Position numbers and translations under genes: made by a program. DNA of 64,000 nucleotides, taken from contig NZ_BAAAUX010000014.1 in the NCBI RefSeq assembly GCF_039534165.1, positions 310,001 to 374,000 on the forward strand, read 5' to 3'. The stretch is from Saccharopolyspora_D taberi. Its GTDB lineage: Bacteria > Actinomycetota > Actinomycetes > Mycobacteriales > Pseudonocardiaceae. The notes under the pieces were generated by a model that was not told the origin of the DNA, did not search any database, and saw only the letters and a list, made by a program, of their open reading frames with translations. Positions 33,217-41,788 of the stretch are shown one piece after another (position 1 is the stretch's first letter; each line of letters opens with the position of its first letter).

Positions 33217-33779
33217 TGGCACTCGAGACCACCCCGTCGCAGACGATCGGCCCGTTCTTCGCGCTGCCCGACGGGCTGCTGTGGCCGGACGGCCCTGACG
33301 TCGTGCCCGAGGGCGCGCCCGGCGCGATCGTCCTGCACGGGATCGTGACCGACGGCAACGGCGATCCGGTGCCGGACGCCGTCGTGGAGATCTGGCAGGC
33401 CGACGCCGAAGGCCGGTTCCACCACCCCGCCGACCCCCGGCCGGACACCGCCGGTTCCTTCCGCGGGTTCGGCCGCTGCGGGACCGCGCCGGAGGGGCGG
33501 TTCTGGTTCCGCACCGTCAAACCCGGGCCGCTGCCCACGCCGGACGGCCGGACCGAGGCGCCGCACATCAACGTCTCGGTACTGGCGCGCGGGCTGCTCA
33601 ACCGCGTCGTCACCCGCGTGTACTTCCCGGACGAGGCCGAGGCCAACGGCGCCGACCCGGTTCTGTCCGGTGTGGACGAGTCCCGCCGCTGCACGCTGGT
33701 CGCCACCGCCGACGACGACGGGTTCCGCTTCGACATCCGGCTGCAGGGCCGGGACGAGACCGTTTTCTTCGCCGTCTAG
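33216..33779 (+). CDS. pcaG: Protocatechuate 3,4-dioxygenase alpha subunit
   Basis: Structural partner of PcaH in the (alpha-beta-Fe) oligomer. 187 residues with the intradiol fold (DAVVEIWQADAEGRF) but without the iron Tyr/His set (APHINVSVLARG in place of HxH), as normal for PcaG. TGATG overlap with pcaH gives equal synthesis of both subunits. Confidence 0.94.
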   Translation: MALETTPSQTIGPFFALPDGLLWPDGPDVVPEGAPGAIVLHGIVTDGNGDPVPDAVVEIWQADAEGRFHHPADPRPDTAGSFRGFGRCGTAPEGRFWFRTVKPGPLPTPDGRTEAPHINVSVLARGLLNRVVTRVYFPDEAEANGADPVLSGVDESRRCTLVATADDDGFRFDIRLQGRDETVFFAV

Positions 33780-33792
33780 CAAGGGGATCGGT

Positions 33793-35109
33793 GTGTTCGG
33801 TCCGATGTTCAGCACGCCGCGCGCCTCCGCCGCGACCGGGAGCAAGGCGTGGTTGCAGGCGATGCTGGACTTCGAGCGGGCGCTCGCCGGCGCGCAGGCC
33901 GCGGCCGGGGTCATCCCGGATGACGCGGCCCGCGAGATCGGGCGGCGCTGCCGGGCGGAGTTGTTCGACGCCGAGGACATCGCGCGGCGCGCGGTCGCCT
34001 CTGCCACGCCGGTGATCGCGCTGGTGCACGACCTGACCGGGCTCGTCGGCTCCGCCGCCGCTCCGCACGTCCACCGTGGAGCGACCAGCCAGGACGTCGT
34101 CGACACCGCCGCGATGCTGGTCGTGCGCCGCACCCTGGACCCGGTCCTCGACGACCTGCGAGCGGTGGCCGGGGAGTGCGCGCGGCTCGCCCGCGAGCAC
34201 CGCGGGACCGTGATGATCGCCCGGTCGCTGTTGCAGCAGGCGCTGCCGACGACCTTCGGCTACCGCTGCGCGGGATGGCTGGTGTCGGTCGAGTCCGCCA
34301 CCTCGGGGCTCCGCCGGGTGCGCGACGAACGGCTGGCGGTGCAGTTCGGCGGCGCGGCGGGCACGCTCGCCTCGCTCGGCGCGGACGGCCCCCGGGTGCT
34401 GGGCCTGCTGGCGGCCGAACTGGGACTCGGCGAGCCGGTGCTGCCCTGGCACACCGACCGAACCCGGATCGCCGAACTCGCGGGCGCGCTGGGGGCGGTC
34501 GCGGGTGTGCTGGGCAAGATCGCGCTCGACGTGAAGCTGCACGCCCAGACCGAGGTCGGCGAACTGGCCGAAGGTGCCCCCGGGGGCTCGTCGGCCATGC
34601 CGCACAAGCGGAATCCGGCAGGCTCGGTGCTGGTCACGGCTGCGGCGCAACGGGTTCCGGGGCTCGTCTCGACCCTGCTGTCGTCCATGCCGCAGGAGTA
34701 CGAGCGGGCGGCCGGATCGTGGCAGGCCGAATGGGAGCCGCTTTCCGAGGTGCTGCGCCTGGTCGCGGCAGCGGCGGCCCACACCCGCCGGCTGCTTTCG
34801 GACCTGCGGGTCGACGCGGGCCGGATGGCCGCCAACGCCGCGAGCACCCGGGGTCTGGTCATGGCCGAGAGCGCGTCCGCCGCGCTGGTGGACGCGCTCG
34901 GCCGGACGGGGGCGCAGGAGCTCGTGTCCCGCCTGTGCCGCCAGGTGACCGAGAAGGGCAGCACCCTGCGGGACGAGCTCCTCGCCGACGACCGGGTGCG
35001 CGAGGTGCTTTCGCACGACCAGATCGTTTCCGCGACCGAACCGGCCGACTACCTTGGCGCGGCCACCGCGTTCGTCGATCGAGCCCTGTCCGAACAGGAG
35101 GACCGTTGA
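33793..35109 (+). CDS. pcaB: 3-carboxy-cis,cis-muconate cycloisomerase
   Basis: Converts 3-carboxymuconate to 4-carboxymuconolactone. 438 residues of the fumarase/aspartase fold with the superfamily signature GSSAMPHKRNP (about 262-272) and the HRGATSQDVVDTA segment near residue 95. GTG start at 33793, 13 bases after pcaG. Member of the pca operon; a class II (bacterial) cycloisomerase. Confidence 0.93.
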   Translation: MFGPMFSTPRASAATGSKAWLQAMLDFERALAGAQAAAGVIPDDAAREIGRRCRAELFDAEDIARRAVASATPVIALVHDLTGLVGSAAAPHVHRGATSQDVVDTAAMLVVRRTLDPVLDDLRAVAGECARLAREHRGTVMIARSLLQQALPTTFGYRCAGWLVSVESATSGLRRVRDERLAVQFGGAAGTLASLGADGPRVLGLLAAELGLGEPVLPWHTDRTRIAELAGALGAVAGVLGKIALDVKLHAQTEVGELAEGAPGGSSAMPHKRNPAGSVLVTAAAQRVPGLVSTLLSSMPQEYERAAGSWQAEWEPLSEVLRLVAAAAAHTRRLLSDLRVDAGRMAANAASTRGLVMAESASAALVDALGRTGAQELVSRLCRQVTEKGSTLRDELLADDRVREVLSHDQIVSATEPADYLGAATAFVDRALSEQEDR

Positions 35110-35867
35110 CCGTCCACTTCGAACTGACCGGACCCGGGGACGGCGCCGTGGTCGTGCTGTCCAACTCGCTGGGCACCGACCTGGCGCTGTGGGACGAGCA
35201 GGTTCCCGCGCTGTCCCGGCAGTTCCGCGTGCTGCGCTACGACCAGCGCGGGCACGGCCGCACGCCGGCCGTCCCCGGGCCCTACGACCTCGCCCAGCTC
35301 GGCGGTGACGTGCTCGCGCTGCTCGACCACCTCGGGGTGGAGCGGGCGCACTTCGCCGGGGTCTCCCTGGGCGGCATGACCGGCATGTGGCTGGCCGAGC
35401 ACGCTCCGGACCGCATCGGCAGGCTCGCGCTCATCTGCACCTCGGCCGAGCTGGGTCCGGCGTCGAACTGGCACGACCGCGCGGCGCTGGTCCGCGCGCA
35501 GGGCACCACACCCGTAGTGGAGAGTTCGCTGTCCAGGTGGTTCACGCCGGCCGCGGCCGGAAAGCCGGACATCGCCGCGAAGTTCGGCGGCATGATCGAG
35601 GGCTGCGCCGCCGAGGGCTACGCGGGCTGCTGCGAGGCGATCGCGTCGATGGACCTGCTGGCCGGGCTCGGCTCGATCACGGCTCCCACCCTGGTCATCG
35701 CGGGCGAGGACGACCCAGCCACTCCCCCGCACCACGCCGAGCGGATCGCCGCGGCGGTCCCGGGCGCGCGGCTGGCGGTGCTGGCCGAGGCCGCGCACCT
35801 GGCCAACGCGGAGCAGCCCGCCGCGATCAACGAACTCCTGCTCGACCACTTCACGAGGAGCCTGTGA
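35106..35867 (+). CDS. pcaD: 3-oxoadipate enol-lactonase
   Basis: Alpha/beta hydrolase opening 3-oxoadipate enol-lactone to 3-oxoadipate. 253 residues. Nucleophile elbow GVSLGGMTG, aspartate in GEDDPATPP and histidine in EAAHLANAEQP. Translation seems to begin at TTG 35106, overlapping the pcaB stop (TTGA), with GGAGG upstream. In many actinomycetes this enzyme is fused to PcaC as PcaL; here the two are separate overlapping genes. Confidence 0.92.
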   Translation: MTVHFELTGPGDGAVVVLSNSLGTDLALWDEQVPALSRQFRVLRYDQRGHGRTPAVPGPYDLAQLGGDVLALLDHLGVERAHFAGVSLGGMTGMWLAEHAPDRIGRLALICTSAELGPASNWHDRAALVRAQGTTPVVESSLSRWFTPAAAGKPDIAAKFGGMIEGCAAEGYAGCCEAIASMDLLAGLGSITAPTLVIAGEDDPATPPHHAERIAAAVPGARLAVLAEAAHLANAEQPAAINELLLDHFTRSL

Positions 35868-36244
35868 TGGACGACCACCACGCCGAGGGCATGCGGGTGC
35901 GCCGCGAGGTGCTGGGTGACGCCCACGTCGACCGGGCGATCGCGCGGACCACCGAGTTCACCAGGCCGTTCCAGGACTTCATCACCCACTACGCCTGGGG
36001 TGAACTGTGGCGCGGCGACGGCATCGACCGGCGCACCCGCAGCATGATCACACTGGCGCTGCTGGCCGCGGGCGGCTGCGAGGACGAGTTCGCGATGCAC
36101 GTGCGCGCCGCCCTGGGCAACGGCGTCACCGCGGAGGAAATCCGGGAGGTCCTCATGCACGTTGCCGTGTACGCGGGAGTGCCCCGCGCGAACAGCGCCT
36201 TCGCGATCGCCAATACGATCCTGGACGATGACGGCGGGAGCTGA
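35867..36244 (+). CDS. pcaC: 4-carboxymuconolactone decarboxylase
   Basis: 125 residues of the CMD/AhpD fold: decarboxylates 4-carboxymuconolactone to 3-oxoadipate enol-lactone. RSMITLALLAAGGCEDEFAM and REVLMHVAVYAGVPRANSAF are the two conserved helices; the cysteine-pair of AhpD is absent, as expected for PcaC. The ATG shares one base with the pcaD stop. Biochemically it acts before PcaD. Confidence 0.94.
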   Translation: MDDHHAEGMRVRREVLGDAHVDRAIARTTEFTRPFQDFITHYAWGELWRGDGIDRRTRSMITLALLAAGGCEDEFAMHVRAALGNGVTAEEIREVLMHVAVYAGVPRANSAFAIANTILDDDGGS

Positions 36245-36268
36245 TCCCAGACTGGCGAGGAGACGACC

Positions 36269-37069
36269 TTGGAGCCCTCCGACTCCGGTAGCGGTTACGT
36301 GCAGTCGCTGGCGCGCGGCCTGCTGGTGATCCGCGCGTTCGACGAGACCCATCCGGAGATGACGCTCAGCGAGGTCGCCCGCGCGACCGGGCTGTCGAGG
36401 GCGGCGGCCCGGCGTTTCCTGCACACCCTGGTGCACCTGGGCTACGTCTGGACCGACGGGCGGGTCTTCGCGCTCACGCCGCGCGTGCTCGAACTCGGCT
36501 TCGCCTACCTGTCGAGCGTGTCGCTGCCCGAGATCGCCCAGCCGCACCTGGAGCGGCTGGTGGCCGAGGTGCACGAGTCGGCGTCGGTCTCGGTGCTCGA
36601 CGGCACCGACATCGTCTACGTCGCCCGCGTCCCCACCTCGCGGATCATGACCGTCTCGATCAACATCGGCACCCGCTTCCCGGCGTACGCGACCTCGATG
36701 GGCCGGGTCATGCTCGCCCACCTCTCCCCCGACGAGCTGGACGCCCGCTTCGAGCAGGTCCGGCTGGAACGGCTCGGCCCGCACACGATCACCGACACCG
36801 GCAGCCTGCGCGAGGAGCTGGCGCGGATCCGGGAGCAGGGCTGGGCCATGGTGGACCAGGAGCTGGAGGCGGGCCTGCGCTCGATCGCCGCGCCGATCCG
36901 GGACCGGGCCGGCCGCGTGGTGGCCGCGGTCAACGTGTCCTCCCACGCCGGACGCACCACCGATTCCCACGCGCAGCAGGAGTTCCTCCCGCGGCTGCTG
37001 GACACCGCCGCGAGCATCAGCGCCGACCTGCGCGTCTCCCCGTCGGGCGGCGCCCACCTGGCCCGCTGA
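36269..37069 (+). CDS. pcaR: IclR-family regulator of the pca operon
   Basis: 266 residues starting at TTG 36269 with GAGGAG six bases upstream. N-terminal winged helix (about 10-72; TLSEVARATGLSRAAARRFL) and C-terminal IclR effector domain (about 85-255; GTRFPAYATSMGRVMLA). EPSDSGSGYVQSLARGLLVI is the typical PcaR/PcaU opening. As last gene of the operon it probably acts as a beta-ketoadipate or protocatechuate-responsive regulator at the site upstream of pcaI. Confidence 0.9.
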   Translation: MEPSDSGSGYVQSLARGLLVIRAFDETHPEMTLSEVARATGLSRAAARRFLHTLVHLGYVWTDGRVFALTPRVLELGFAYLSSVSLPEIAQPHLERLVAEVHESASVSVLDGTDIVYVARVPTSRIMTVSINIGTRFPAYATSMGRVMLAHLSPDELDARFEQVRLERLGPHTITDTGSLREELARIREQGWAMVDQELEAGLRSIAAPIRDRAGRVVAAVNVSSHAGRTTDSHAQQEFLPRLLDTAASISADLRVSPSGGAHLAR

Positions 37070-37075
37070 GCGGGT

Positions 37076-38113
37076 TCAGGGCAGCCGCACCACATCTGCC
37101 AGCACGGTCCCCTCCTGCGACAGCCGGTACCGGGCGGGGCTGTCGTAGACGACCAGCAGCTCGCCGTCCGGCAGCAGTGAGATCCCCTCGGCGTGGTCGT
37201 CGCCCTCGCCGTGCGGCAGGTCGATCTCGCGCCGCAGTTCCTCGCGGTGCACCACGTCGGGCGCCTCGATCCGGGCCGCACCCGGCCACCGGTAGACCCG
37301 CACCGGGCCGTCCAGGTCCATCGACGGACCGGCCAGCACGAGCAGGTCGTCGCCGTGCGGGCACAGGTCGCGGATGCCGAGCCCGTCCAGGTCGAGGAAG
37401 TGCTTGAGGTAGCGCCGGCCGCCCTCGAGCCTGGCCAGCCGCAGCTCGCCGTCGTCCTCCCGCGGCGCCAGCTGCAGGACCACCGCCCAGCCGCGCAGCA
37501 CCGGCCCGCGCAGACCGAGGAACACCCGCTCGGCGCCCGGTTCGCCGTGCACCGCGATGCCCTCCACGTCCAGGCCGTTGTCCTTGCCCGGGATGGCCAG
37601 GAACGGCGCCAGGTGCTCGTCCTCGTCGAGCAGGTCGAGCAGTCCCGGGCCGCTGAGCGCCGCGCTGCGGAAGCCCTCCGGGGTGACCTCGGCCGGCACG
37701 TGGTCGGCGATCGCGATCCGGGCGAGCACCCTCCGGCCGGGCTCGGCGCTGACCACCGCGAGCCGCTTGGCCGCCTTGGCGTCGGAGTGGTGCGACCTGA
37801 TCCGCTTGCGCTTGCTGCTGTGCGATCCGACCGCCCACAGGTACGGGCCGTTGAGCGCCAGGCCCTCGACGTCGACCTCCTCGTCGGCCTCGCCCGGCAG
37901 CCGGACCACGTCGGCCAGGTCGAACCCCACGTGCTCGCCGTACTCCGCGGGCCGCCGCACGACGTCGCAGGTCAGCCGCTCGATGGTCGCGGTCTCGTCC
38001 CCGGCGATCCACAGGTGCGCGCCGTCGGTGCGGACCGCGGAGAGGTTGACGTGCGTACCGGCCCGCACCGCGTCCGAGCCGAACCGCAGCGCAACCGATC
38101 GTTCGACGCTCAT
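37076..38113 (-). CDS. DUF3616 domain protein
   Basis: 345 residues. The repeated strand-turn pattern with DVEGLALNGPYLWAVGSHSS, DVEGIAVHGE and HAEGISLLPDGELLVVYDSP is that of DUF3616, a beta-propeller-like protein of unknown function. No signal peptide or membrane segment. Convergent with pcaR, six bases between stops. A TAGAAA box six bases before the ATG suggests leaderless expression, although AGGGG also precedes it. Confidence 0.8.
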   Translation of the reverse strand: MSVERSVALRFGSDAVRAGTHVNLSAVRTDGAHLWIAGDETATIERLTCDVVRRPAEYGEHVGFDLADVVRLPGEADEEVDVEGLALNGPYLWAVGSHSSKRKRIRSHHSDAKAAKRLAVVSAEPGRRVLARIAIADHVPAEVTPEGFRSAALSGPGLLDLLDEDEHLAPFLAIPGKDNGLDVEGIAVHGEPGAERVFLGLRGPVLRGWAVVLQLAPREDDGELRLARLEGGRRYLKHFLDLDGLGIRDLCPHGDDLLVLAGPSMDLDGPVRVYRWPGAARIEAPDVVHREELRREIDLPHGEGDDHAEGISLLPDGELLVVYDSPARYRLSQEGTVLADVVRLP

Positions 38114-38348
38114 CCCCTGTTTCTACCAGCAGGTTCACCACCCGGCACCGCAGGGCACTCGAACACTGGGTACCGCCGGGTAGGTTCAGGTCCACTGTGG
38201 ATCAGGGCCGCCGCCGGAAAATCGGCGCTGGAGCGATGATCGACTTCGTGGGAGCATGTCGCCACACGATCAAGTGACATCCGGAACGAGTTCCAGCTCC
38301 GCGGAGTCAGAACCGGTTGTCGTTGCTCGTTCGAGGAAGGGAGTTCCG

Positions 38349-38579
38349 GTGGGAGATGTCCGCGTGCGGTTGCGCGGCGGGCCGGAAGACGGGCGGGAGA
38401 TCAACGTGGCGGCCGATACCTCGGGCAACCCGGTACCGCGCGTCACGCTGCCCGCCCGCCGTCCGCAAGGCAACCGGCCGACCGCGGGCCAGAACGCACC
38501 ACTGCTGGCCTACGAACGCGCCCGGAGCGGATCGGACGGAGTCTGGGAGTTCCGGTTCGTAGGAGCCGAGACGGAATGA
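38349..38579 (+). CDS. Small hypothetical protein
   Basis: 76 residues from GTG 38349, with AGGAAGGGAG five bases upstream. The body is VRVRLRGGPEDGREINVAAD followed by a conserved-looking C-terminus GVWEFRFVGAETE; likely a small beta-rich domain. A longer form from ATG 38256 would add 31 low-complexity Ser/Glu residues. No family recognised. A very strong hairpin follows its stop. Confidence 0.62.
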   Translation: MGDVRVRLRGGPEDGREINVAADTSGNPVPRVTLPARRPQGNRPTAGQNAPLLAYERARSGSDGVWEFRFVGAETE

Positions 38580-38586
38580 ACCGCGG

Positions 38587-38636
38587 CCGATGTGACGTGT
38601 CCGCCGACCTCCAGAACGGCGGGCACGTCACATCGG
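38587..38636. terminator. 20-base-pair bidirectional hairpin
   Basis: Arms 38587-38606 and 38617-38636 are complementary over 20 positions with one G-T pair; loop of 10. It sits between the stops of the small gene (38579) and the convergent acetyltransferase gene (38658). The strongest inverted repeat seen in the window. Confidence 0.82.
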
Positions 38637-38657
38637 AACCGCCATCGCCGCGGCCGG

Positions 38658-39299
38658 TCAGAGCGCTTCCGGCTCCCGCCACATCGGGTGCAGCACCGGG
38701 CCGTCCGGCAGCTGCACGGCCGGGCCGAGGTCCCGGAAACCCAGCCGCAGGTACAGCTGCCGGCTGCGCGTCGAGCTGGCTTCCAGGTAGGCGGGCACGC
38801 CCTGCTCGTCCCAGCGCCGCAGCACCGCGGCCAGCGCCCGGCCGCCGATGCCCGCGTTCTGCAGAGCCGGTTCCACCCCGATGAGCGCGAGGTACTGGTG
38901 CGGCTCGGCCGGATGGCGCGCCGACATCAGCTCGCCGAAGGTGCGGAACCGGGGCGCGGAAGTGCCGAGGAGCTCGGCCAGCCGCTGCTCGTCCCGCTCC
39001 TCGACCATCCTCGGCGGACTGTCCACACCGGACAGCCAGACCTGCACCGCGGCGGTGTCGTCGGCGGTCACGACCTCGCCCGCGCGGTCGGCGTGCGCCA
39101 GCACCATGCCGAACCACTCGTGGTAGACCGCGTACCGGCGCTCCGGCTCCGGCACCAGCCAGCACGAGACCGCGTCGTCGGCGAAAGCCCGCAGCAGGGT
39201 GCGCAGCCGCGGTTCCACGGCATCGTCGTCGAACGCCGCAGCATCCTCATGGAATGCCGCAGCATCGTCATCGAACGCCGCGGCATCCTCATCAAACAC
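38658..39299 (-). CDS. GNAT family N-acetyltransferase
   Basis: 213 residues. The acetyl-CoA loop is GVEPALQNAGIGGRALAAVL (about 140-159, QxxGxG/A motif), and SSTRSRQLYLRLGF is the motif-B helix. Acceptor unknown. GTG 39299 overlaps the permease gene by eight bases; the first 29 codons are four tandem 21-base repeats encoding a (FDDDAAA)-type acidic run, so GTG 39218 (VEPRLRTLLRAF) may be the true ancestral start. Confidence 0.86.
   Translation of the reverse strand: MFDEDAAAFDDDAAAFHEDAAAFDDDAVEPRLRTLLRAFADDAVSCWLVPEPERRYAVYHEWFGMVLAHADRAGEVVTADDTAAVQVWLSGVDSPPRMVEERDEQRLAELLGTSAPRFRTFGELMSARHPAEPHQYLALIGVEPALQNAGIGGRALAAVLRRWDEQGVPAYLEASSTRSRQLYLRLGFRDLGPAVQLPDGPVLHPMWREPEAL
39213..39296 (-). 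repeat. Four tandem copies of a 21-base unit at the 5' end of the acetyltransferase gene
   Basis: Units encode FDEDAAA, FDDDAAA, FHEDAAA and FDDDAVE. The period is exactly 21 bases with few mismatches, so frame is preserved. The array lies between the permease stop and the conserved part of the enzyme, where it extends the N-terminus. Confidence 0.85.
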
Positions 39300-40767
39300 C
39301 GAGCTCCTCCTTCTCCCACCGGACGGTGGCCGACCGCGCTCCCATCCCGATGCGGGCGTAGGCGGCCGGGCGGCGGCTCCGGAGCACCGCGCCCCAGACC
39401 AGACCGGCCGCGATCAGCACCAGATAACCGGCGGGCAGCGCCCAGGCGGCCGGATTCCCCGGCTCCACGCCGAGAACCGTCCCGAACGAGCCGACGGTCA
39501 GCACCAGCACGGCAGCCAGCACGACCGCGGCAGCCGCCGGGGCGACCAGCCGCCGCCACACGCCCAGTGCTTTCCCGTCGTGGCGCAGGAAATAGCCGAC
39601 GACGGCGACCGAGGTGAACGTGACCAGGATCAGCACGCCCAGCGCGCCGACGGACGCTCCCCAGTAGAACAGGTAGGTGATCGGGTCGATCCCGGTCACC
39701 ATGACGATCAGCACCACGACCGCGGCGATCGCGGTCTGCGTCAGCGAACCCGCCACCGGTGCGGCGGTGCGCGCGCTGGTGGTCCCCCACGCCCGCGGGC
39801 CCGCGCCTTCCCGCCCCAGAGCGAAGAAGTAGCGGGCGCAGACGTGGTGGAACGAGAGCATGGCGGCGAACAGGCTGGTGATGTAGAGCGCGGAGCCGAT
39901 CGTGACCACCAGCCCCGGCAGCCGCTCACCGGCGAGGACGAACAGCAGCTCGGTCGAGTGCTCGCCCGCCTGCGCCACGATGGCGTCGGGCCCGGTCGCG
40001 ACCGTCATCGCCCAGGTCGACAGCGAGTAGAGCCCGCCGATGACCGCCAGCGAGATGTAGGTGGCGTAGATGACCGTCCGTGGGTGGCGGGCCTCCTCGG
40101 CGAGCACTGTGGAGTTCTCGAAGCCGATGAACCCGGTGAAGCCGATCACCAGGATGACCCCGGCGGCACTGGTCATCAGCTGCCCGGGGCTCAGCGTGGT
40201 CAGCACGACGCCCTGCTCCGACGGCGCGGACACGAACGCGATGTCGAACAGCACGATGACCGCCACCTCGGCGACCAGCAGCACGCCCAGCACCCGGCCG
40301 TTGACGTCGATCCGCAGGACCCCGAGCAGTCCCACCCCCGCGACCCCGACCGCGGCGAACAGCCACCAGGGCAGCTCGGCACCGGTGAGCTGGCGGACGA
40401 AGTCGCCCGCGCCGACGCCGAAGCCGCCCACCAGGCTGACCTGGAGGATGTTGTAGGACACCAGCGCCACGCCCCCGGCCGCGGTGCCGGGGATCCGGCC
40501 CAGCCCCTTGGCGATGTAGGCGTAGAAGGCGCCCGCGTTCTCGACGTGCCGGGCCATGGTCACGTAACCGATCGCGAACAGCCCGAGCACGAGCGCCATC
40601 GCGAGGTAGCCGACCGGGATGCCGGTGACCCCGGAGACCGCGAAGCCGCTGACCGCGCCGCCGCCGACGACGGTCTCCGGCGCGGCGGCCGCGACGGTGA
40701 AGAACACGATGGACGTGACGCCCAGCCGGGCTCTCGCCAGCGAAGTGGACACTTTGGACGGTGGCAA
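39292..40767 (-). CDS. APC-superfamily amino acid permease
   Basis: 491 residues, 12 predicted membrane helices. The first helix holds the APC consensus (VFFTVAAAAPETVVGGGAV), and GFTGFIGFENSTVLAEEARH is the conserved helix-6 region (GFEN...EE) of amino acid permeases. Substrate unknown; basic or aromatic amines are possible. TTG 40767 has a purine-rich AAGGGGAAG upstream; GTG 40752 is an alternative. Followed closely by the acetyltransferase gene, so one transcript may carry both. Confidence 0.9.
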   Translation of the reverse strand: MPPSKVSTSLARARLGVTSIVFFTVAAAAPETVVGGGAVSGFAVSGVTGIPVGYLAMALVLGLFAIGYVTMARHVENAGAFYAYIAKGLGRIPGTAAGGVALVSYNILQVSLVGGFGVGAGDFVRQLTGAELPWWLFAAVGVAGVGLLGVLRIDVNGRVLGVLLVAEVAVIVLFDIAFVSAPSEQGVVLTTLSPGQLMTSAAGVILVIGFTGFIGFENSTVLAEEARHPRTVIYATYISLAVIGGLYSLSTWAMTVATGPDAIVAQAGEHSTELLFVLAGERLPGLVVTIGSALYITSLFAAMLSFHHVCARYFFALGREGAGPRAWGTTSARTAAPVAGSLTQTAIAAVVVLIVMVTGIDPITYLFYWGASVGALGVLILVTFTSVAVVGYFLRHDGKALGVWRRLVAPAAAAVVLAAVLVLTVGSFGTVLGVEPGNPAAWALPAGYLVLIAAGLVWGAVLRSRRPAAYARIGMGARSATVRWEKEELGV

Positions 40768-40789
40768 GGCCGCTTCCCCTTCCGCTCGG

Positions 40790-41485
40790 TCAGTACCTCG
40801 GGGTCATCGCCGACTGCTCCCGCGCCGCGGCGACTTCGTTGACCACGGCGCGCAGCGGCCCCGGGATCCGCGGTTCCCACGACTCCATCCGGTGCTCGCC
40901 CTGCCGGGCCGCCTGCCGGGACAGCCGGAGCTGGCGCACCGCCCCGGTCTCCCGCGCCAGCAGCGCGAACACGATCTCCCGCAGGACGTCCGGGCCGGTG
41001 ATCATCCCGGTCCCCGCCACCGACTCGGTCCCGGTGAACAGCTCGCCGAGCTGTTCGGCGACCGGCGGCGGGCCGTCCTCGGTGACGCGCCAGGCGGTCG
41101 CGGGCCCGGAGCGCCAGCCCGTCGAGACCGAGACCTCGCGCAGCACGTCGATGATCGTCAGCCGGGCCCGCACCTTCTCGGTCGCGGTCTGGGCCAGGTA
41201 CTCCAGCCAGGTCCGCAGATCGAGCCCCTGCTCCTGCCGGATTTCCCGGAGCACGACCCAGGACAGGTAGTCCGGGCACCGGCCGGGGCCGCTGGCCCGC
41301 ACGGTCGGCGTCACGGTGATCTCCTCGTCCAGGATCAGCTCCGCCAGCAGCCCGCCCGCGCAGCCCAGCGCCACCAGCGAGGGGTCCACGGTGGGACTGA
41401 GCCGCTGGTCCCCGGCGTGCGCGGCCAGGAAGATCCGGTCGGCCAGCCGCAGCGGGATGGGGGCGGTCTCCGGGCTGCTCGTCAT
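40790..41485 (-). CDS. GPP34 (GOLPH3-like) family protein
   Basis: 231 residues. LADRIFLAAHAGDQRL, then GCAGGLLAELILDEEITV and a helical core match the bacterial GPP34 family, relatives of the eukaryotic Golgi phosphoprotein that binds phosphoinositide. The bacterial role is unknown; members are common in actinomycetes. No membrane segment. It lies 22 bases before the permease gene in the same direction, so they are likely co-transcribed from the TTGAAT/TACTGT promoter. Confidence 0.82.
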   Translation of the reverse strand: MTSSPETAPIPLRLADRIFLAAHAGDQRLSPTVDPSLVALGCAGGLLAELILDEEITVTPTVRASGPGRCPDYLSWVVLREIRQEQGLDLRTWLEYLAQTATEKVRARLTIIDVLREVSVSTGWRSGPATAWRVTEDGPPPVAEQLGELFTGTESVAGTGMITGPDVLREIVFALLARETGAVRQLRLSRQAARQGEHRMESWEPRIPGPLRAVVNEVAAAREQSAMTPRY

Positions 41486-41593
41486 CGCCGGTCACCCTTC
41501 TCCGGCACCACTGGCACTTCTCCCCACACCCCGTCGTTCGCCTCGTCCGGCACCACGCGCGTCCCCAGCCGGAAAGTGGCCGGACATGCGCAC

Positions 41594-41621
41594 ACAGTAA
41601 CGCAAGATCGACACAATTCAA
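41594..41621 (-). promoter_or_regulatory. Promoter of the GPP34-permease operon
   Basis: On the minus strand TTGAAT (41621-41616) and TACTGT (41599-41594), spaced 16 bases, about 110 bases before the ATG at 41485. Confidence 0.5.
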
Positions 41622-41717
41622 GATCCGATCGAAGCACTCCGAACAGGGTTTTTCCTTGAAGTTACAACGATTCTCATTCAAAGTGATGATCGTTTGCCCG
41701 GCGGTCGCCGCTGCCCG

Positions 41718-41750
41718 ACTTGACTTCGAGCTAACGTGAAGTTCGAGGAT
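41718..41750 (+). promoter_or_regulatory. MerR-type operator/promoter upstream of the ABC exporter
   Basis: The sequence CTTGACTTCGAGCTAACGTG continues into AAGTTCGAG: imperfect dyad symmetry (CTTGACTTC against GAAGTTCGAG) around CTAACG, with TTGACT at 41720-41725 and a poor -10 (GAGGAT) 19 bases on. An over-long spacer with a central dyad is the pattern MerR-family activators recognise. No merR gene lies in the window, so this is tentative. Confidence 0.42.
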
Positions 41751-41788
41751 CGGTGCGTTCCACCCACCACTGCGAAGGGACCACGACC

